Positions 25,668-35,829 of a DNA stretch of 64,000 nt are shown one piece after another; positions within the stretch are counted from its first letter, which is position 1, and each line of letters opens with the position of its first letter. Under the pieces are notes generated by a model. The model was given only the letters and a program-made list of their open reading frames with translations. It did no database searches and was not told the DNA's origin. The DNA comes from an uncultured Glaciecola sp. (lineage in GTDB: Bacteria; Pseudomonadota; Gammaproteobacteria; Enterobacterales; Alteromonadaceae): positions 186,001 through 250,000 of the forward strand of contig CANMCE010000005.1 of NCBI GenBank assembly GCA_947496235.1, in the 5' to 3' direction. The position numbers were made by a program, and so were the translations under genes.

Positions 25668-27218
25668 CTATTCAGTTAGTTGCGCTACAATAATAGCTTT
25701 TGGCGGTAAAGTGATGACTAGTTCGCCATTTTCCGCAGGGGATACTTCGAAAGAGGTAGGTCTTACAGCATTTGGATCTTTAAAGGTGTTATGGGCATCC
25801 ATTGTTTCAGCGGTAAGAATTTCACCAGTAATACGCTTATATGCACTTCCTAGGTTGATCACTTCATCATTATTAGGATCTACGTTAACAAGGGTAATCC
25901 ACAATTTTCCATCCTTACCGCGAGCAGCACTTGCATTGATTTTAGGCACCTGATGTTCGCCTTGACCATAGGTTTCATTGCCATCCAATTCTATGGGAAC
26001 ATAGGTCGCATCTTGAAAAGGAATATGCATGCGAAAAACATGATAGGTCGGGGTTAGTAACATTTTTTCTTTATCAGTTAGTATCATGGCTTGGAGAACG
26101 TTTACCATTTGCGCAATAATAGTCATTTGAACGCGTTTTGCATATTTGTGATAAATGTTCAAATTTAGTGCTGCAACTACGGCATCACGTAGACTATTTT
26201 GCTGATACAAGAAGCCAGGATCTCCTTCCGTAACATCATACCAAGTTCCCCACTCATCCAAATAGAAGCCAATTTCCTCATCAGGATCGTATTTGTCCAT
26301 GATTTCGATGTTAGTTTTTAAAATATCTTCAATTTTTAGCGTGCGAGACATAGTGCTTGCCCATTCAGATTCTGGGAAATTTAATGCGCTGCCTTTTTTG
26401 CTCCAATCACTGGTTGGAAGGGTGTAATAATGGTGGCTAATTGCGCCTTTGTTGTAGGACCAATAGCTCTCCATGCTCATTAAAGCTTCGGTATAGTCAG
26501 TTCTGAAATCGGTACCGCCGCTGGCAATTAACGTGGGTTTGTTATTGGCTGGGGTTTTGATGAATGTAGCATAGTGTTTGTACAGGTCGACATAATAGTC
26601 TGCGTCCATACTACCACCACAGCCCCAGGTTTCATTTCCTATTGCGAAAAAATGCAGTCGCCATGGTTTATCTCGGCCATTTTCTCTGCGTAAATTAGCA
26701 AGTGAAGACTCACTATCAGATGTCATATATTCAACCCATTGGGCCATTTCTTTTGGCGAGCCAGTGCCTAAATTGCCATTTACGTAAGCGTCTGCGCCGA
26801 GCATTTCTGCTAAATTCATGAACTCATGGGTGCCAAAACTATTGTCATCAATTACCCCACCCCAAGTGGTATTAACCGTGCGTTTTCGCTCAGCATTTGG
26901 ACCTATGCCATCTTCCCAATGATATTCATCAGCAAAACATCCTCCCGGCCATCGTAACAAGGGTACTTGAAGATCTTTCAACGCCTGTAATACATCATCT
27001 CTATAGCCATTGGTATTGGGGATATCACTTTCTGGACCTACCCAAACACCTTCATAAATCCCTCGGCCTAGATGCTCCATAAACTGACCGTAAATATTCT
27101 TATTAATCACTGCACCAGTATTATCAGTATCTAGGCTAACAGATACCTCGGCCATAGATGAGGTGCTAGTGATCGTTAAAGCGATCCCAATAGCCCTTAA
27201 AAGAGACTTAAATTTCAT
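25668..27218 (-). CDS. Alpha-L-arabinofuranosidase, glycoside hydrolase family 51, secreted
   Basis: About 516 residues with a signal peptide (MKFKSLLRAIGIALTITSTS, cleaved near SMA-EV). Family 51 blocks are clear: NIYGQFMEHLGRGIYEGVWV, RWPGGCFADEYHWEDGIGP, the acid/base Glu in FAIGNETWGCGG and the nucleophile Glu in YLDEWGTWYDV. A C-terminal beta domain follows. These enzymes remove arabinose side chains from arabinan and arabinoxylan. I start at ATG 27218 because GGAG sits 8 nt before it; an ATG 15 bp upstream overlaps that site. It is divergent from the exported Gfo/Idh gene. No transporter or TonB receptor gene is adjacent. Confidence 0.92.
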   Translation of the reverse strand: MKFKSLLRAIGIALTITSTSSMAEVSVSLDTDNTGAVINKNIYGQFMEHLGRGIYEGVWVGPESDIPNTNGYRDDVLQALKDLQVPLLRWPGGCFADEYHWEDGIGPNAERKRTVNTTWGGVIDDNSFGTHEFMNLAEMLGADAYVNGNLGTGSPKEMAQWVEYMTSDSESSLANLRRENGRDKPWRLHFFAIGNETWGCGGSMDADYYVDLYKHYATFIKTPANNKPTLIASGGTDFRTDYTEALMSMESYWSYNKGAISHHYYTLPTSDWSKKGSALNFPESEWASTMSRTLKIEDILKTNIEIMDKYDPDEEIGFYLDEWGTWYDVTEGDPGFLYQQNSLRDAVVAALNLNIYHKYAKRVQMTIIAQMVNVLQAMILTDKEKMLLTPTYHVFRMHIPFQDATYVPIELDGNETYGQGEHQVPKINASAARGKDGKLWITLVNVDPNNDEVINLGSAYKRITGEILTAETMDAHNTFKDPNAVRPTSFEVSPAENGELVITLPPKAIIVAQLTE

Positions 27219-27334
27219 TAGATATTTCTCCATTAATTTTTTGAAGCTTTAATGTGTTTTATTTAATAATTCTATATCATTTTATTAATAATATTATAAT
27301 GCCAGTAAGTTTAATATGAGTTGAAGAGGGTAAA

Positions 27335-27355
27335 TTTCGTTAATGGATTACGAAA
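27335..27355. promoter_or_regulatory. Inverted repeat in the GH51/Gfo-Idh divergent region
   Basis: TTTCGT (27335-27340) and ACGAAA (27350-27355) are complementary with a 9-nt centre. The site lies between the two divergent starts and could be a shared operator; the evidence is only the symmetry and the position. Confidence 0.3.
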
Positions 27356-27437
27356 ATGATTTTTACCAATCTAAACTATAATGATAAATGCTGAGTAAAA
27401 ATTATTCAGGGTAGACAACCTTTATAAGGAAACATGT

Positions 27438-28529
27438 ATGACTGGGTTCACTCGCCGTCAGGCATTAAAATTTTTTTCAAGCGCAGTGGTACTGGCAAGT
27501 GCCGCAAAAATTCCGGCATTTGCTCAGTCCGACCGCAAGCTAGGTGTGGCTCTTTTAGGATTGGGAAATTATAGTGAAAACCTTCTCGCGCCAGCACTTC
27601 AAGCGACACTACATTGCGAATTACGCGGAATAATTACAGGAACGCCAAGCAAAATCCCAAAATGGCAACGCAAGTACGGCATCAAAGACGCTAATGTGTA
27701 TACCTACGATAACATGGATGAGATAGCCGATAATCCAGATATAGACGTCATTTATATAGTGACTCCAACAGGCACGCACATGAAATATGCAGTAAAAGCT
27801 GCTAACGCAGGTAAGCATGTTTGGTGCGAGAAACCTATGGCGATGACTGTGCAAGAATGCCAGAAGATTATTGATGCTTGTAATAAAAATAAGGTCAAGC
27901 TTTCTATTGGCTATAGAATGCAACACGAACCCAACACTAGAAGATTCGGTGAATACGCAACTACCAAACCTTTCGGTGATTTTACTTCGGTATTTACCCG
28001 TGCTGGTTATGCGGGAAATGGCTTTCCACAAGATTATTGGCGGATGAAAAAAGATATGGGCGGTGGTGCCATGTACGATATGGGTGTTTACCCATTAAAT
28101 GGTGCCCGTTATCTTACTAAAATGGAGCCGATAGCTATAACAGCGCGCCACGAAAAATCGCATCCAGAAATTTTTACAGAAGTCGATGAAACTACCTTTT
28201 TCACATTAGAATTTCCTAATGGTTTAATTGCTGATTGTGGCACTAGTGTAGTGAAATCTTTTAACAAAGCTCGCATTGAATGTGAAAATGGTTGGTATGA
28301 ACTAAACCCTATGTCGCCTTATTCGGGTGTTACTGGCTACACAAGTAAAGATGAAACTTTTAATCCGATCAATGGCATGCAACAAACCCTGCAAATGGAT
28401 AACGATGCGCTGGCTATTTTGAAAGATACAAAAGTTATGGTGCCAGGCGAAGAAGGACTTGCAGACATCAAGGTAGTGGAAGCTGCGTTTGAATCTGCTG
28501 CAAACAACAGCAAGAGAATTGTGCTATAA
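27438..28529 (+). CDS. Tat-exported Gfo/Idh/MocA-family oxidoreductase (glucose-fructose oxidoreductase-like)
   Basis: A 363-residue protein. A twin-arginine signal (FTRRQALKFFSSAVVLASAA, cut after FAQ) shows export of a folded, cofactor-loaded enzyme. The NAD(P) fold follows with GVALLGLGNYSENLLAPAL, then EKPMAMTVQECQKII with the Lys of the conserved EKP motif, SIGYRMQHEPNTRRF and GGGAMYDMGVYPLNGARYL. The closest known type is glucose-fructose oxidoreductase of Zymomonas, which is also Tat-exported with bound NADP. The substrate here is unknown; a free sugar from arabinan or pectin would fit the neighbours. It has a TATAAGGAAAC ribosome site and a terminator behind it. Confidence 0.88.
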   Translation: MTGFTRRQALKFFSSAVVLASAAKIPAFAQSDRKLGVALLGLGNYSENLLAPALQATLHCELRGIITGTPSKIPKWQRKYGIKDANVYTYDNMDEIADNPDIDVIYIVTPTGTHMKYAVKAANAGKHVWCEKPMAMTVQECQKIIDACNKNKVKLSIGYRMQHEPNTRRFGEYATTKPFGDFTSVFTRAGYAGNGFPQDYWRMKKDMGGGAMYDMGVYPLNGARYLTKMEPIAITARHEKSHPEIFTEVDETTFFTLEFPNGLIADCGTSVVKSFNKARIECENGWYELNPMSPYSGVTGYTSKDETFNPINGMQQTLQMDNDALAILKDTKVMVPGEEGLADIKVVEAAFESAANNSKRIVL

Positions 28530-28530
28530 A

Positions 28531-28560
28531 AAAGCAGCGTTCAGTGACGCTGCTTTTGTT
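28531..28560. terminator. Bidirectional terminator between the Gfo/Idh gene and acnA
   Basis: AAAGCAGCGT (28531-28540) pairs with ACGCTGCTTT (28547-28556) around a 6-nt loop, with T-rich sequence on the right and A-rich sequence on the left. Confidence 0.87.
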
Positions 28561-28571
28561 TTTATCTGCTT

Positions 28572-31289
28572 TTATGATGCTAGGTTTCTTAGTACATAAT
28601 GCAATATTCCACCATGTTGGTAATATTGCCATTCGCTCTCAGTATCAATACGTACTTTGGCTGCAAATGTGGTGATTTCACCCTTATTATTTTCAGCGGT
28701 TACCGTTACTTCGCTCGGCTTTTCGTCTAAGCTGGAGATACTAAACGTTTCTTTACCATCAAGTCCTAAACTGTCAGCGCTATCACCATTGGTAAACTCT
28801 AAGGGTAAAACGCCAAACCCTACCAAGTTAGAACGATGGATTCGTTCATAACTTTGTGCAATTACAGCTTCTATGCCTAAAAGCTTGGTGCCCTTAGCCG
28901 CCCAATCGCGACTTGAACCTGTGCCGTATTCTTTGCCAGCAAGAACCACTAATGGCGTTTTCTGCTTTTGATATTCCATGGCAGCTTCATAGATGCTGGT
29001 CACCTTATCTTCTGGCCAGTAAGTCGTATATCCACCTTCTGTGTCAGGTGCAATTTGATTTCGTAAACGCGTATTAGCAAAGGTGCCTCGCATCATAACT
29101 TCGTGGTTACCACGACGAGAGCCGAGGCTATTAAAATCTTTCTGCGCTACACCATTGCCTTTCAGATATTCGCCAGCTGGACTACTGGACTGAATCGCAC
29201 CCGCAGGTGAGATATGGTCAGTCGTAATAGAATCGCCAACTTTAACAATGCATCTTGCTCCTTCTATTAAAGGGGGGGCTGGTGGTTCTTTGGTTAGGCC
29301 TTCAAAATAGGGTGGGTTTCGCACGTAGGTGGAATCTGGCCAAGCGTAAGTTTCGCCTTCTGGAGTGTCTAGCTTGCGCCATTCTTCTGTTCCGTTAAAT
29401 ACATCTGCATACTTTTCGTTATACAACTCAGCCGAAATTGATGCCGCTACTTTTTGATTTATTTCGTCTTGGCTTGGCCAAATATCTTTTAAATAAACGG
29501 CATCTCCGTTTGTATCATGCCCAATCGGATCATTGGCAATGTCCACTGTCATGCTGCCTGCCAATGCATAGGCCACAACTAAAGGCGGAGACGCTAAGTA
29601 GTTCGCTCGAACATCTTGGTGAATTCTACCCTCAAAATTACGGTTTCCTGACAACACCGAACAAGCTGTTAAACCACCTTCTTTGATAGCATCACTGATG
29701 ACATCTGGTAATGGACCTGAATTACCAATACAGGTTGTACAACCGAAACCGACGATATCAAAGCCTAATTCACTTAAGGCATCCATGACACCTGCATTTT
29801 TTAAATAAGCAGGTACCACTTGTGAACCTGGTGCTAGTGAGGTTTTGACCCAAGGTTTAGGTTTTAGCCCTTTTTCCAACGCTTTTTGCGCAACAAGCCC
29901 TGCAGCAATCATGACATCTGGATTTGAAGTGTTGGTGCAAGAGGTAATGGCGGCGATAACTACATCGCCATGGTTTAAGCAGGTTTTCTCGCCATTGATT
30001 TCTATGGGGACACTTTTTTCTGTAGGTTCACGGCCGACGGCAGTGGCTCCACCCTCGTCTGCAAATCGAGATATGTCGGTGTCTTCTAGTTCTACACCAA
30101 GCAACTGCATATGCTTCACAAAGGCGGCTTTTGCATCGGTCAACGCAATTCTGTCTTGAGGGCGTTTAGGTCCTGCAATGCTCGGCACTACGTTAGCCAA
30201 GTTCAAGGCCAGTTTGTCACTATAATTGGCTGGCTCTTCGCCGTCATTACGCCACATACCTTGTGCTTTAGCATAGGCTTCTACAATCTTAACTTGTTCT
30301 TCCGTACGTCCGCTTAATTTTAAATAAGTGAGAGTTTCTTCATCTACTGGGAAAATACCACAAGTTGCACCATATTCTGGTGCCATATTGGCAATAGTTG
30401 CTCTATCGGCTAGTGGCAAATTAGCGAGTCCATCGCCATAAAATTCAACAAATTTACCAACCACACCTTTTTCTCTTAGCATTTCAACAACGGTTAACAC
30501 CAAGTCTGTTGCGGTAGCGCCTTCTGACAATTCACCACTTAACTCAAACCCAACCACCTCAGGCAATAGCATGCTTATGGGTTGACCTAACATTGCGGCT
30601 TCTGCCTCAATGCCGCCTACGCCCCAACCTAGAACGCCAAGTCCATTAATCATAGTGGTATGACTGTCAGTACCAACTAGGGTATCAGGATAAATAACAT
30701 CGGAGTCATCAGCTTGCATGACGACCTGTCCTAAGTATTCCAAGTTTACTTGGTGCACTATTCCTGTGCCTGGCGGCACAACGCGGAAATTTTTAAAGGC
30801 TTTTTGGCCCCAGCGCAGGAATTGATATCTTTCTTTGTTGCGTTCAAATTCTATTTCAGTGTTCTTTTCAAGGGCCGATTTATTGCCGAAATGATCGACC
30901 ATCACCGAATGGTCAATAACCAAATCTACAGGTACTTGAGGGTTTATGGTATTGGCGTCTGCGCCCAAATTGACCACAGCGTCGCGCATTGCGGCTAAAT
31001 CAACTATTGCTGGGACGCCGGTAAAATCTTGTAAAACTACCCGTGCAGGAGTAAATGCTATTTGAGCAACTGGTGTTGCGTTTGCGTCCCAATTGATGAC
31101 TTCTTGGATATCTTCTACGGTGACATGAAGATCATCTTGATTGCGAAGTAAGTTCTCTAACAAAATTTTGATTGAATATGGCAGTTTAGCGATCTTGTCT
31201 TGCGCATTAATGCGCCCTATGTCAAAGATTTGATAAGTTTTACCACCTACTTCAAGTTGTGTTTTGGTGTTCAATTCATCTAAGCTCAT
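28572..31289 (-). CDS. acnA: Aconitate hydratase A
   Basis: A 905-residue protein of AcnA/IRP length. The three cluster ligands are in [12 protein letters not shown] and [12 protein letters not shown]. Substrate and swivel-domain blocks include [47 protein letters not shown] and [15 protein letters not shown]. It converts citrate to isocitrate in the TCA cycle through a 4Fe-4S cluster, and AcnA types are the more oxidation-stable form in enterics. A GGGGCAAT ribosome site precedes ATG 31289. It is monocistronic and convergent with the Gfo/Idh gene. Confidence 0.97.
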   Translation of the reverse strand: MSLDELNTKTQLEVGGKTYQIFDIGRINAQDKIAKLPYSIKILLENLLRNQDDLHVTVEDIQEVINWDANATPVAQIAFTPARVVLQDFTGVPAIVDLAAMRDAVVNLGADANTINPQVPVDLVIDHSVMVDHFGNKSALEKNTEIEFERNKERYQFLRWGQKAFKNFRVVPPGTGIVHQVNLEYLGQVVMQADDSDVIYPDTLVGTDSHTTMINGLGVLGWGVGGIEAEAAMLGQPISMLLPEVVGFELSGELSEGATATDLVLTVVEMLREKGVVGKFVEFYGDGLANLPLADRATIANMAPEYGATCGIFPVDEETLTYLKLSGRTEEQVKIVEAYAKAQGMWRNDGEEPANYSDKLALNLANVVPSIAGPKRPQDRIALTDAKAAFVKHMQLLGVELEDTDISRFADEGGATAVGREPTEKSVPIEINGEKTCLNHGDVVIAAITSCTNTSNPDVMIAAGLVAQKALEKGLKPKPWVKTSLAPGSQVVPAYLKNAGVMDALSELGFDIVGFGCTTCIGNSGPLPDVISDAIKEGGLTACSVLSGNRNFEGRIHQDVRANYLASPPLVVAYALAGSMTVDIANDPIGHDTNGDAVYLKDIWPSQDEINQKVAASISAELYNEKYADVFNGTEEWRKLDTPEGETYAWPDSTYVRNPPYFEGLTKEPPAPPLIEGARCIVKVGDSITTDHISPAGAIQSSSPAGEYLKGNGVAQKDFNSLGSRRGNHEVMMRGTFANTRLRNQIAPDTEGGYTTYWPEDKVTSIYEAAMEYQKQKTPLVVLAGKEYGTGSSRDWAAKGTKLLGIEAVIAQSYERIHRSNLVGFGVLPLEFTNGDSADSLGLDGKETFSISSLDEKPSEVTVTAENNKGEITTFAAKVRIDTESEWQYYQHGGILHYVLRNLAS

Positions 31290-31514
31290 ATTGCCCCTTT
31301 CGTTTTAGCTTTTTGCATAAATCCATCTGATTAAACGTTTTGTACTGCAAAAATCGAATTTTGGCCTAATTTGAATTGTCAAACTCATTGTTTGGCAGCT
31401 GCAAAATTTAAAAATTGGGTATAGGAAAACAAAAATTTAAGTAGTTCTGGAATGTTAAAATTCAACACGGGCTCCTGTACTAAATGTCTTGCAACAGTTT
31501 TTATGGAAGAAAAT

Positions 31515-31835
31515 ATGAAATTTGGTTTGCGAATCCCCCATCGTTTAGTTTCTGCCTTTGTAATAAGTTTGAGTCCACTTTTATTATTTCTGAGTCCTTC
31601 CGCTTATGCGGATAGTTTTTGTCCCGCTTGTTCATATGGACCTGACAATTCTTTCGTATGTACGCCAGCAGACCCTGGCTATTATGTACCTGTAGCTGGC
31701 GCAACAGAGCAAACAATTGCACCAGTGGGATATTATGTTTCGGGAGAAGGCTGGCCAGCCCCTATAGCTGCTGGAATTAATCAATATGTTCCAGATGAAG
31801 GTGCGACTTTTTATTTGGTTCTTTTTCAAAGTTGA
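31515..31835 (+). CDS. Small secreted protein with two GYYV-type repeats, possibly a truncated remnant
   Basis: About 106 residues from ATG 31515, chosen for GGAAG 8 nt upstream and because a signal peptide starts there (LVSAFVISLSPLLLFLSPSA, cut after YA). The mature part begins with a Cys-rich segment (FCPACSYGPDNSFVCTPADP) and then has repeats of the form PADPGYYVPVAGATEQTIAP / PVGYYVSGEGWPAPIAAG / NQYVPDEGAT. Such Cys and GYYV/GAT repeats occur in longer cell-surface proteins that usually carry many copies and a sorting tail. Here the protein stops in mid-repeat (GATFYLVLFQS), so it may be a shortened relic. No function is assigned. Confidence 0.55.
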   Translation: MKFGLRIPHRLVSAFVISLSPLLLFLSPSAYADSFCPACSYGPDNSFVCTPADPGYYVPVAGATEQTIAPVGYYVSGEGWPAPIAAGINQYVPDEGATFYLVLFQS

Positions 31836-31900
31836 GCTTTTAGTTTACTACAGGCATAGTAATTTAAGCGCTGATAAATCTAACAATAAAGGCAACTTAA

Positions 31901-33487
31901 ATGAACTGGCTCGATTATTCCATTTTAGCTATCTACTTTTTGGGATTGCTATTGATGGGTTTTTTACTCAGGCATCAGGTATCCAAAGAAGATTATTACC
32001 TTGGCGGTCGGAAAATCGGTTGGAAACCTTTGACCTTAAGTGTAATGGCGACTCAACTTTCTGCTGTTAGTTTTATTTCCGCGCCTGCCTTTGTCGGTTT
32101 GCGAGAAGGCGGTGGCTTGGTGTGGTTGACCTACGAATTAGCCGTACCTTTGGCCATGTTGTTTCTGCTTTGGCGGTTAATGCCAACCTTGCATGCTTCT
32201 GGCGTGGTAAGTGTTTATGACTACCTAGAACGGCGGTTTTCTATGTCTACTCGATTGGTGATTAGTGCTGTTTTTCAAATCAGCCGTTCATTTGCCACAG
32301 GCATTATGATTTACGCCATATCCATTATTTTGCAAGGCACTATAGGTTTAGATTTCTGGCAAAGCATTGCGCTTATTGGTTTTGTTACCATTTTATATTC
32401 ATTACAGGGCGGTATGTCTGCGGTTGTCTACGGCGATGCTCTGCAGATGATATTAATTATTATTGGCGCAGTGCTTTGTTTGTTATATGGCCTTGAGTAC
32501 GCTGGCGGAATTTCTTCCGTTATCTCACAAGTTGATATTGACCGATTAACTGCGTTAAATACTGAATCCACTGGTTTTGATGGCGGCAGTTTTGGACTTC
32601 TCCCCATGATCTTTGGTGGTATTGTGTTGTACGCGTCCTATTATGGCTGCGACCAATCTGAAGCACAGCGTTGCCTATCAGCTCATGATCAAAAAGACTT
32701 GAAAAAAATGTTGATGTCAGCGGCTTTTTTACGCTTCCCAATAACCCTATTATATTGCGCTACAGGTTTAGTGATAGGCGTTTTTGCCTTCGCAACACCA
32801 GAATTTATGCTGCAAATTCCCAAAGACAGTCCTGATTGGATGATGCCAGTGTTTATCATCAACTATCTACCTAACGGTATCATTGGCATCTTATTAGTCG
32901 CTATTATGGCTGCTGCTATGTCTTCTCTTAGTTCCGCGGTCAATAGTTTATCTGCTGTGACCTTGGAAGATATTTGTAGAATCACAAAGAAATCATTAAC
33001 TGATCGTCAATATCTTATTGGTGCGCGTTGCACAGGTTTATTTTGGGGTTTAATTACCCTAATTTTCTCAGCATTTGCAGGCGATATAGCGCCAACTGTA
33101 ATTGAGGCAATTAATAAAATAGGTTCTTTATTTTATGGGCCAATTCTAGCCTGTTTCATCTTGGGGATATACGCTAAATCCGTTAGGTCCTTGCATGTGA
33201 ACCTAGGTATCTTTAGCGGTGTATTGACTAACATGATGTTGTGGTTATTTTTTGAGAATGTGTTTTGGTTTTGGTGGAATCTTTTCGGTCTAACCGTTAC
33301 CTTATTGATCAGTTTGGCGCTATCTGTTCTGAGTAACCATGTATTAGGCAATAATAATGATCAAATACAGGTCTATACTGTATCTGTGAAAACCCAATTA
33401 AGTAAAATTAATGTATTTGCAATGCTGATTTGGTTTGCCATTATTGCAAGTGTGTGCGTATTGATAACATACAACGCCACAAACTAG
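31901..33487 (+). CDS. Sodium:solute symporter family protein
   Basis: A 528-residue membrane protein with about 13-14 helices. The N-terminal LDYSILAIYFLGLLLMGFLL and DYYLGGRKIGWKPLTLSVMA, then TQLSAVSFISAPAFVGLREG, are the signature of the SSS (LeuT-fold) family, whose helix 1 Ala/Ser-rich region binds sodium. SLQGGMSAVVYGDALQMILI and ALMSSLSSAVNSLSAV-like segments (about 330-350) continue the fold. The best guess is uptake of a sugar, sugar acid or similar solute. It lies 32 bp ahead of an FMN glutamate-synthase-like gene, and the two probably form an operon, which is an unusual pair. Confidence 0.92.
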   Translation: MNWLDYSILAIYFLGLLLMGFLLRHQVSKEDYYLGGRKIGWKPLTLSVMATQLSAVSFISAPAFVGLREGGGLVWLTYELAVPLAMLFLLWRLMPTLHASGVVSVYDYLERRFSMSTRLVISAVFQISRSFATGIMIYAISIILQGTIGLDFWQSIALIGFVTILYSLQGGMSAVVYGDALQMILIIIGAVLCLLYGLEYAGGISSVISQVDIDRLTALNTESTGFDGGSFGLLPMIFGGIVLYASYYGCDQSEAQRCLSAHDQKDLKKMLMSAAFLRFPITLLYCATGLVIGVFAFATPEFMLQIPKDSPDWMMPVFIINYLPNGIIGILLVAIMAAAMSSLSSAVNSLSAVTLEDICRITKKSLTDRQYLIGARCTGLFWGLITLIFSAFAGDIAPTVIEAINKIGSLFYGPILACFILGIYAKSVRSLHVNLGIFSGVLTNMMLWLFFENVFWFWWNLFGLTVTLLISLALSVLSNHVLGNNNDQIQVYTVSVKTQLSKINVFAMLIWFAIIASVCVLITYNATN

Positions 33488-33519
33488 AGCCTGTTAATCT
33501 TTTTATAAGGAGTTAGGAA

Positions 33520-35160
33520 TTGGATAGAAACGCTATTCCTCTTTTTTGCGGTCTGTTGCTTGTTTCTGCAATTATCAATGTTGTATTTGATAGTATTTAT
33601 TGGTTATCGGCAATCTTTGCTTTTTTCCTATTTCTTGCAATTTATGATCGCTTGCAATCAAAGCATTCTATTCTTCGTAATTATCCTTTTTTTGGACGTG
33701 CTCGATGGATAATTGAAGGTCTTCGACCGTTTATCCAACAGTATATTATCGAACCGGACACTGGAGGCGCGCCAATTTCTAGAATGTTTAGAAATATTGT
33801 TTATCAACGGGCAAAATCCAGTCGAGAAACTATACCCTTTGGAACGCAATTAGACACCTATAGAAACGGCTATGAGTGGATTGGCCATTCATTATCTGCG
33901 CGTGACGTTACACAACTGGATTGTTCTCCAAGAGTAACAGTTGGCGGAAAAGATTGCACACAACCCTACAGTGCGAGCATTTTGAATATATCAGCCATGA
34001 GTTTTGGTTCACTAAGCCAAAATGCCATTTTGGCGCTCAACAAAGGGGCGAAAGAAGGTGGTTTTTATCACAATACAGGCGAAGGTGGATTAAGTCCTTA
34101 TCACCTGGAAAACGGCGGCGATATAGTATGGCAAATAGGCACAGGGTATTTTGGTTGCAGGACTAAAGATGGAAAATTTTCTGCAGAGTTATTTGCAAAA
34201 AATGCAAATAAAGAAGCCGTAAAAATGATCGAAATAAAACTATCTCAAGGCGCCAAACCTGGACATGGTGGTATTTTACCTGCAGATAAAAATACGCCAG
34301 AAATAGCAGAAATAAGAGGTGTGGAACCACATACTCAAGTGGATAGCCCTGCTCGTCATTCAGCCTTTAAAAGTCCTGTTGGTCTCATGGAGTTTGTTAA
34401 AGAATTAAGAGAATTATCTAATGGAAAACCCATAGGTATTAAATTATCTTTGGGTCGCCGCTCAGAGTTTGTGGCGATTTGTAAAGCCATGCTAGAAACT
34501 AACATAAAACCTGATTTTATTACCGTTGATGGTGGTGAAGGTGGCACCGGAGCGGCGCCATTGGAATATTCAAATTCCATAGGCACGCCGTTAAAAGAAG
34601 CCTTGGTTTTTGTTGATGATATCTTACGCGGATATGACTTGAGAAAAGATATTAAAGTGATCGCTTCAGGTAAAATTATTACCGGATTTCACATCATCAA
34701 ACACCTAGCGTTAGGTGCGGATATTTGCAACAGTGCAAGAGGCATGATGTTGGCTCTCGGGTGTGTACAATCGCTTTCATGCAATACCAATAAATGTCCT
34801 ACTGGCGTTGCGACACAGGATCCTAAACTCGCGAATGGTTTGGTAGTAGAAGAAAAATACAAACGAGTGCATTCGTTTCATACAAAAACCATGCACGTGG
34901 TTGCTGATATGATGTCTTCTACCGGCTTTTTGCATACAAAAGAACTTAATCGCTCTCACATTCATCGAAGGGTTAATCAAGAAGTGGTTAAACGATTTGA
35001 CCAAATTTATCCCATAGTGCCTCACGGAAGTTTCCTAAAAAATGAAGTGCCAGATATGTATGAGTTGGAACTCAAAGAAGCCGACGCATGTTCTTTTATG
35101 CCGAAGGTTGAATTAGGCGAATCCTCTGAGAGGGAACTAATCCCTATTCATAATCTTTAA
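33520..35160 (+). CDS. Membrane-anchored FMN-binding glutamate-synthase-family protein
   Basis: A 546-residue protein with two N-terminal hydrophobic helices (about residues 5-45). The rest matches the FMN domain of glutamate synthase: SAMSFGSLSQNAILALNKGA, NTGEGGLSPYH, KPGHGGILP, VDGGEGGTGAAPLEY, ASGKIITGFHIIKHLALGAD and the Fe-S cluster Cys motif SLSCNTNKCPTGVATQ. The glutaminase domain is absent, so it cannot take nitrogen from glutamine in the usual way. This is the YerD/GltB2-like group, of unknown reaction. It starts at TTG 33520 with AAGGAG 7 nt upstream. It follows a sodium symporter and ends in a terminator. Confidence 0.88.
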   Translation: MDRNAIPLFCGLLLVSAIINVVFDSIYWLSAIFAFFLFLAIYDRLQSKHSILRNYPFFGRARWIIEGLRPFIQQYIIEPDTGGAPISRMFRNIVYQRAKSSRETIPFGTQLDTYRNGYEWIGHSLSARDVTQLDCSPRVTVGGKDCTQPYSASILNISAMSFGSLSQNAILALNKGAKEGGFYHNTGEGGLSPYHLENGGDIVWQIGTGYFGCRTKDGKFSAELFAKNANKEAVKMIEIKLSQGAKPGHGGILPADKNTPEIAEIRGVEPHTQVDSPARHSAFKSPVGLMEFVKELRELSNGKPIGIKLSLGRRSEFVAICKAMLETNIKPDFITVDGGEGGTGAAPLEYSNSIGTPLKEALVFVDDILRGYDLRKDIKVIASGKIITGFHIIKHLALGADICNSARGMMLALGCVQSLSCNTNKCPTGVATQDPKLANGLVVEEKYKRVHSFHTKTMHVVADMMSSTGFLHTKELNRSHIHRRVNQEVVKRFDQIYPIVPHGSFLKNEVPDMYELELKEADACSFMPKVELGESSERELIPIHNL

Positions 35161-35176
35161 CCTCAGAGGTTTTTTT
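35159..35176 (+). terminator. Terminator after the glutamate-synthase-like gene
   Basis: AACCT (35159-35163) pairs with AGGTT (35167-35171) over a 3-nt loop and runs into a T stretch to 35176. An alternative AGAGGT/ACCTCT pairing encloses the T run. Confidence 0.6.
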
Positions 35177-35361
35177 CACCTCTTGGGCAGATTTTTGGAA
35201 GTTTTTACACAGTAAAGGTAATATTTTACCTAACTATTCTTTAAACTCATCTGTGTAATATAAATTTATTTTAAAATTCAATAGGTTATAAGTAGGAGAT
35301 TCTGGAACAAATAATGCTGTAAGAAATTCATTGGCGGAGCGACAAGTAAAAGGAGTGTCCG

Positions 35362-35769
35362 ATGAAATCAAGTTCTAGTGTTTATTTTATCTTTATTACG
35401 ATTCTTTTAATCGGGTCTTATTATGTCGTGAGTAAATCCAGTCAGGGATATGCAAATGCGCCTCTTATTGCTTCGGCGGTCGACATGACAAACAAGAACA
35501 GCTCGGTCGATGGTGATCTTTTACAAGTAAAAGTTAAAACAGCCTTACTAGTGGCGCCAGAAGTGTCAGGAATTGGCATTATTGTTGAGGAGAACGATGG
35601 CACTATTACGCTCACTGGAAATGTTCCTACACAACAGCAAAAAGCTTATGCAATGTCAGTGGTGAGTCGCATTGATGGTGTGCAACAAATCGTTAATGAA
35701 TTATATGTGAAACGGATAGGCTCGAGTGATAACAATCAAGTTTTTTCCGTTGCACCCGCATCTGAGTAA
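35362..35769 (+). CDS. Exported BON-domain protein (OsmY-like)
   Basis: A 135-residue protein with an N-terminal hydrophobic segment (residues 8-24, IFITILLIGSYYVVS) that is either a signal anchor or a signal peptide. One BON domain lies at about residues 50-118: LQVKVKTALLVAPEVSGIGI then TITLTGNVPTQQQKAYAMSV, SRIDGVQQIVNEL. BON domains bind membranes or other envelope parts and are common in osmotic-shock proteins such as OsmY. It has a strong AAGGAG ribosome site and a strong terminator, and is monocistronic. Confidence 0.85.
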   Translation: MKSSSSVYFIFITILLIGSYYVVSKSSQGYANAPLIASAVDMTNKNSSVDGDLLQVKVKTALLVAPEVSGIGIIVEENDGTITLTGNVPTQQQKAYAMSVVSRIDGVQQIVNELYVKRIGSSDNNQVFSVAPASE

Positions 35770-35802
35770 ATCCGCTACAAATGACTGAGTAGCTGAGTAG
35801 TT

Positions 35803-35829
35803 GGGTCTGCGCTTGCAGACCCTTTTTTT
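35803..35829 (+). terminator. Terminator of the BON-domain gene
   Basis: GGGTCTGC (35803-35810) pairs with GCAGACCC (35815-35822) over GCTT and is followed by seven T. The T run overlaps the last codons of the convergent gene. Confidence 0.92.

Noticed and set aside
31452-31514. An N-terminal extension of the GYYV-repeat protein
   Set aside because: The added 21 residues are not conserved-looking and hide the signal peptide; ATG 31515 has a better ribosome site.
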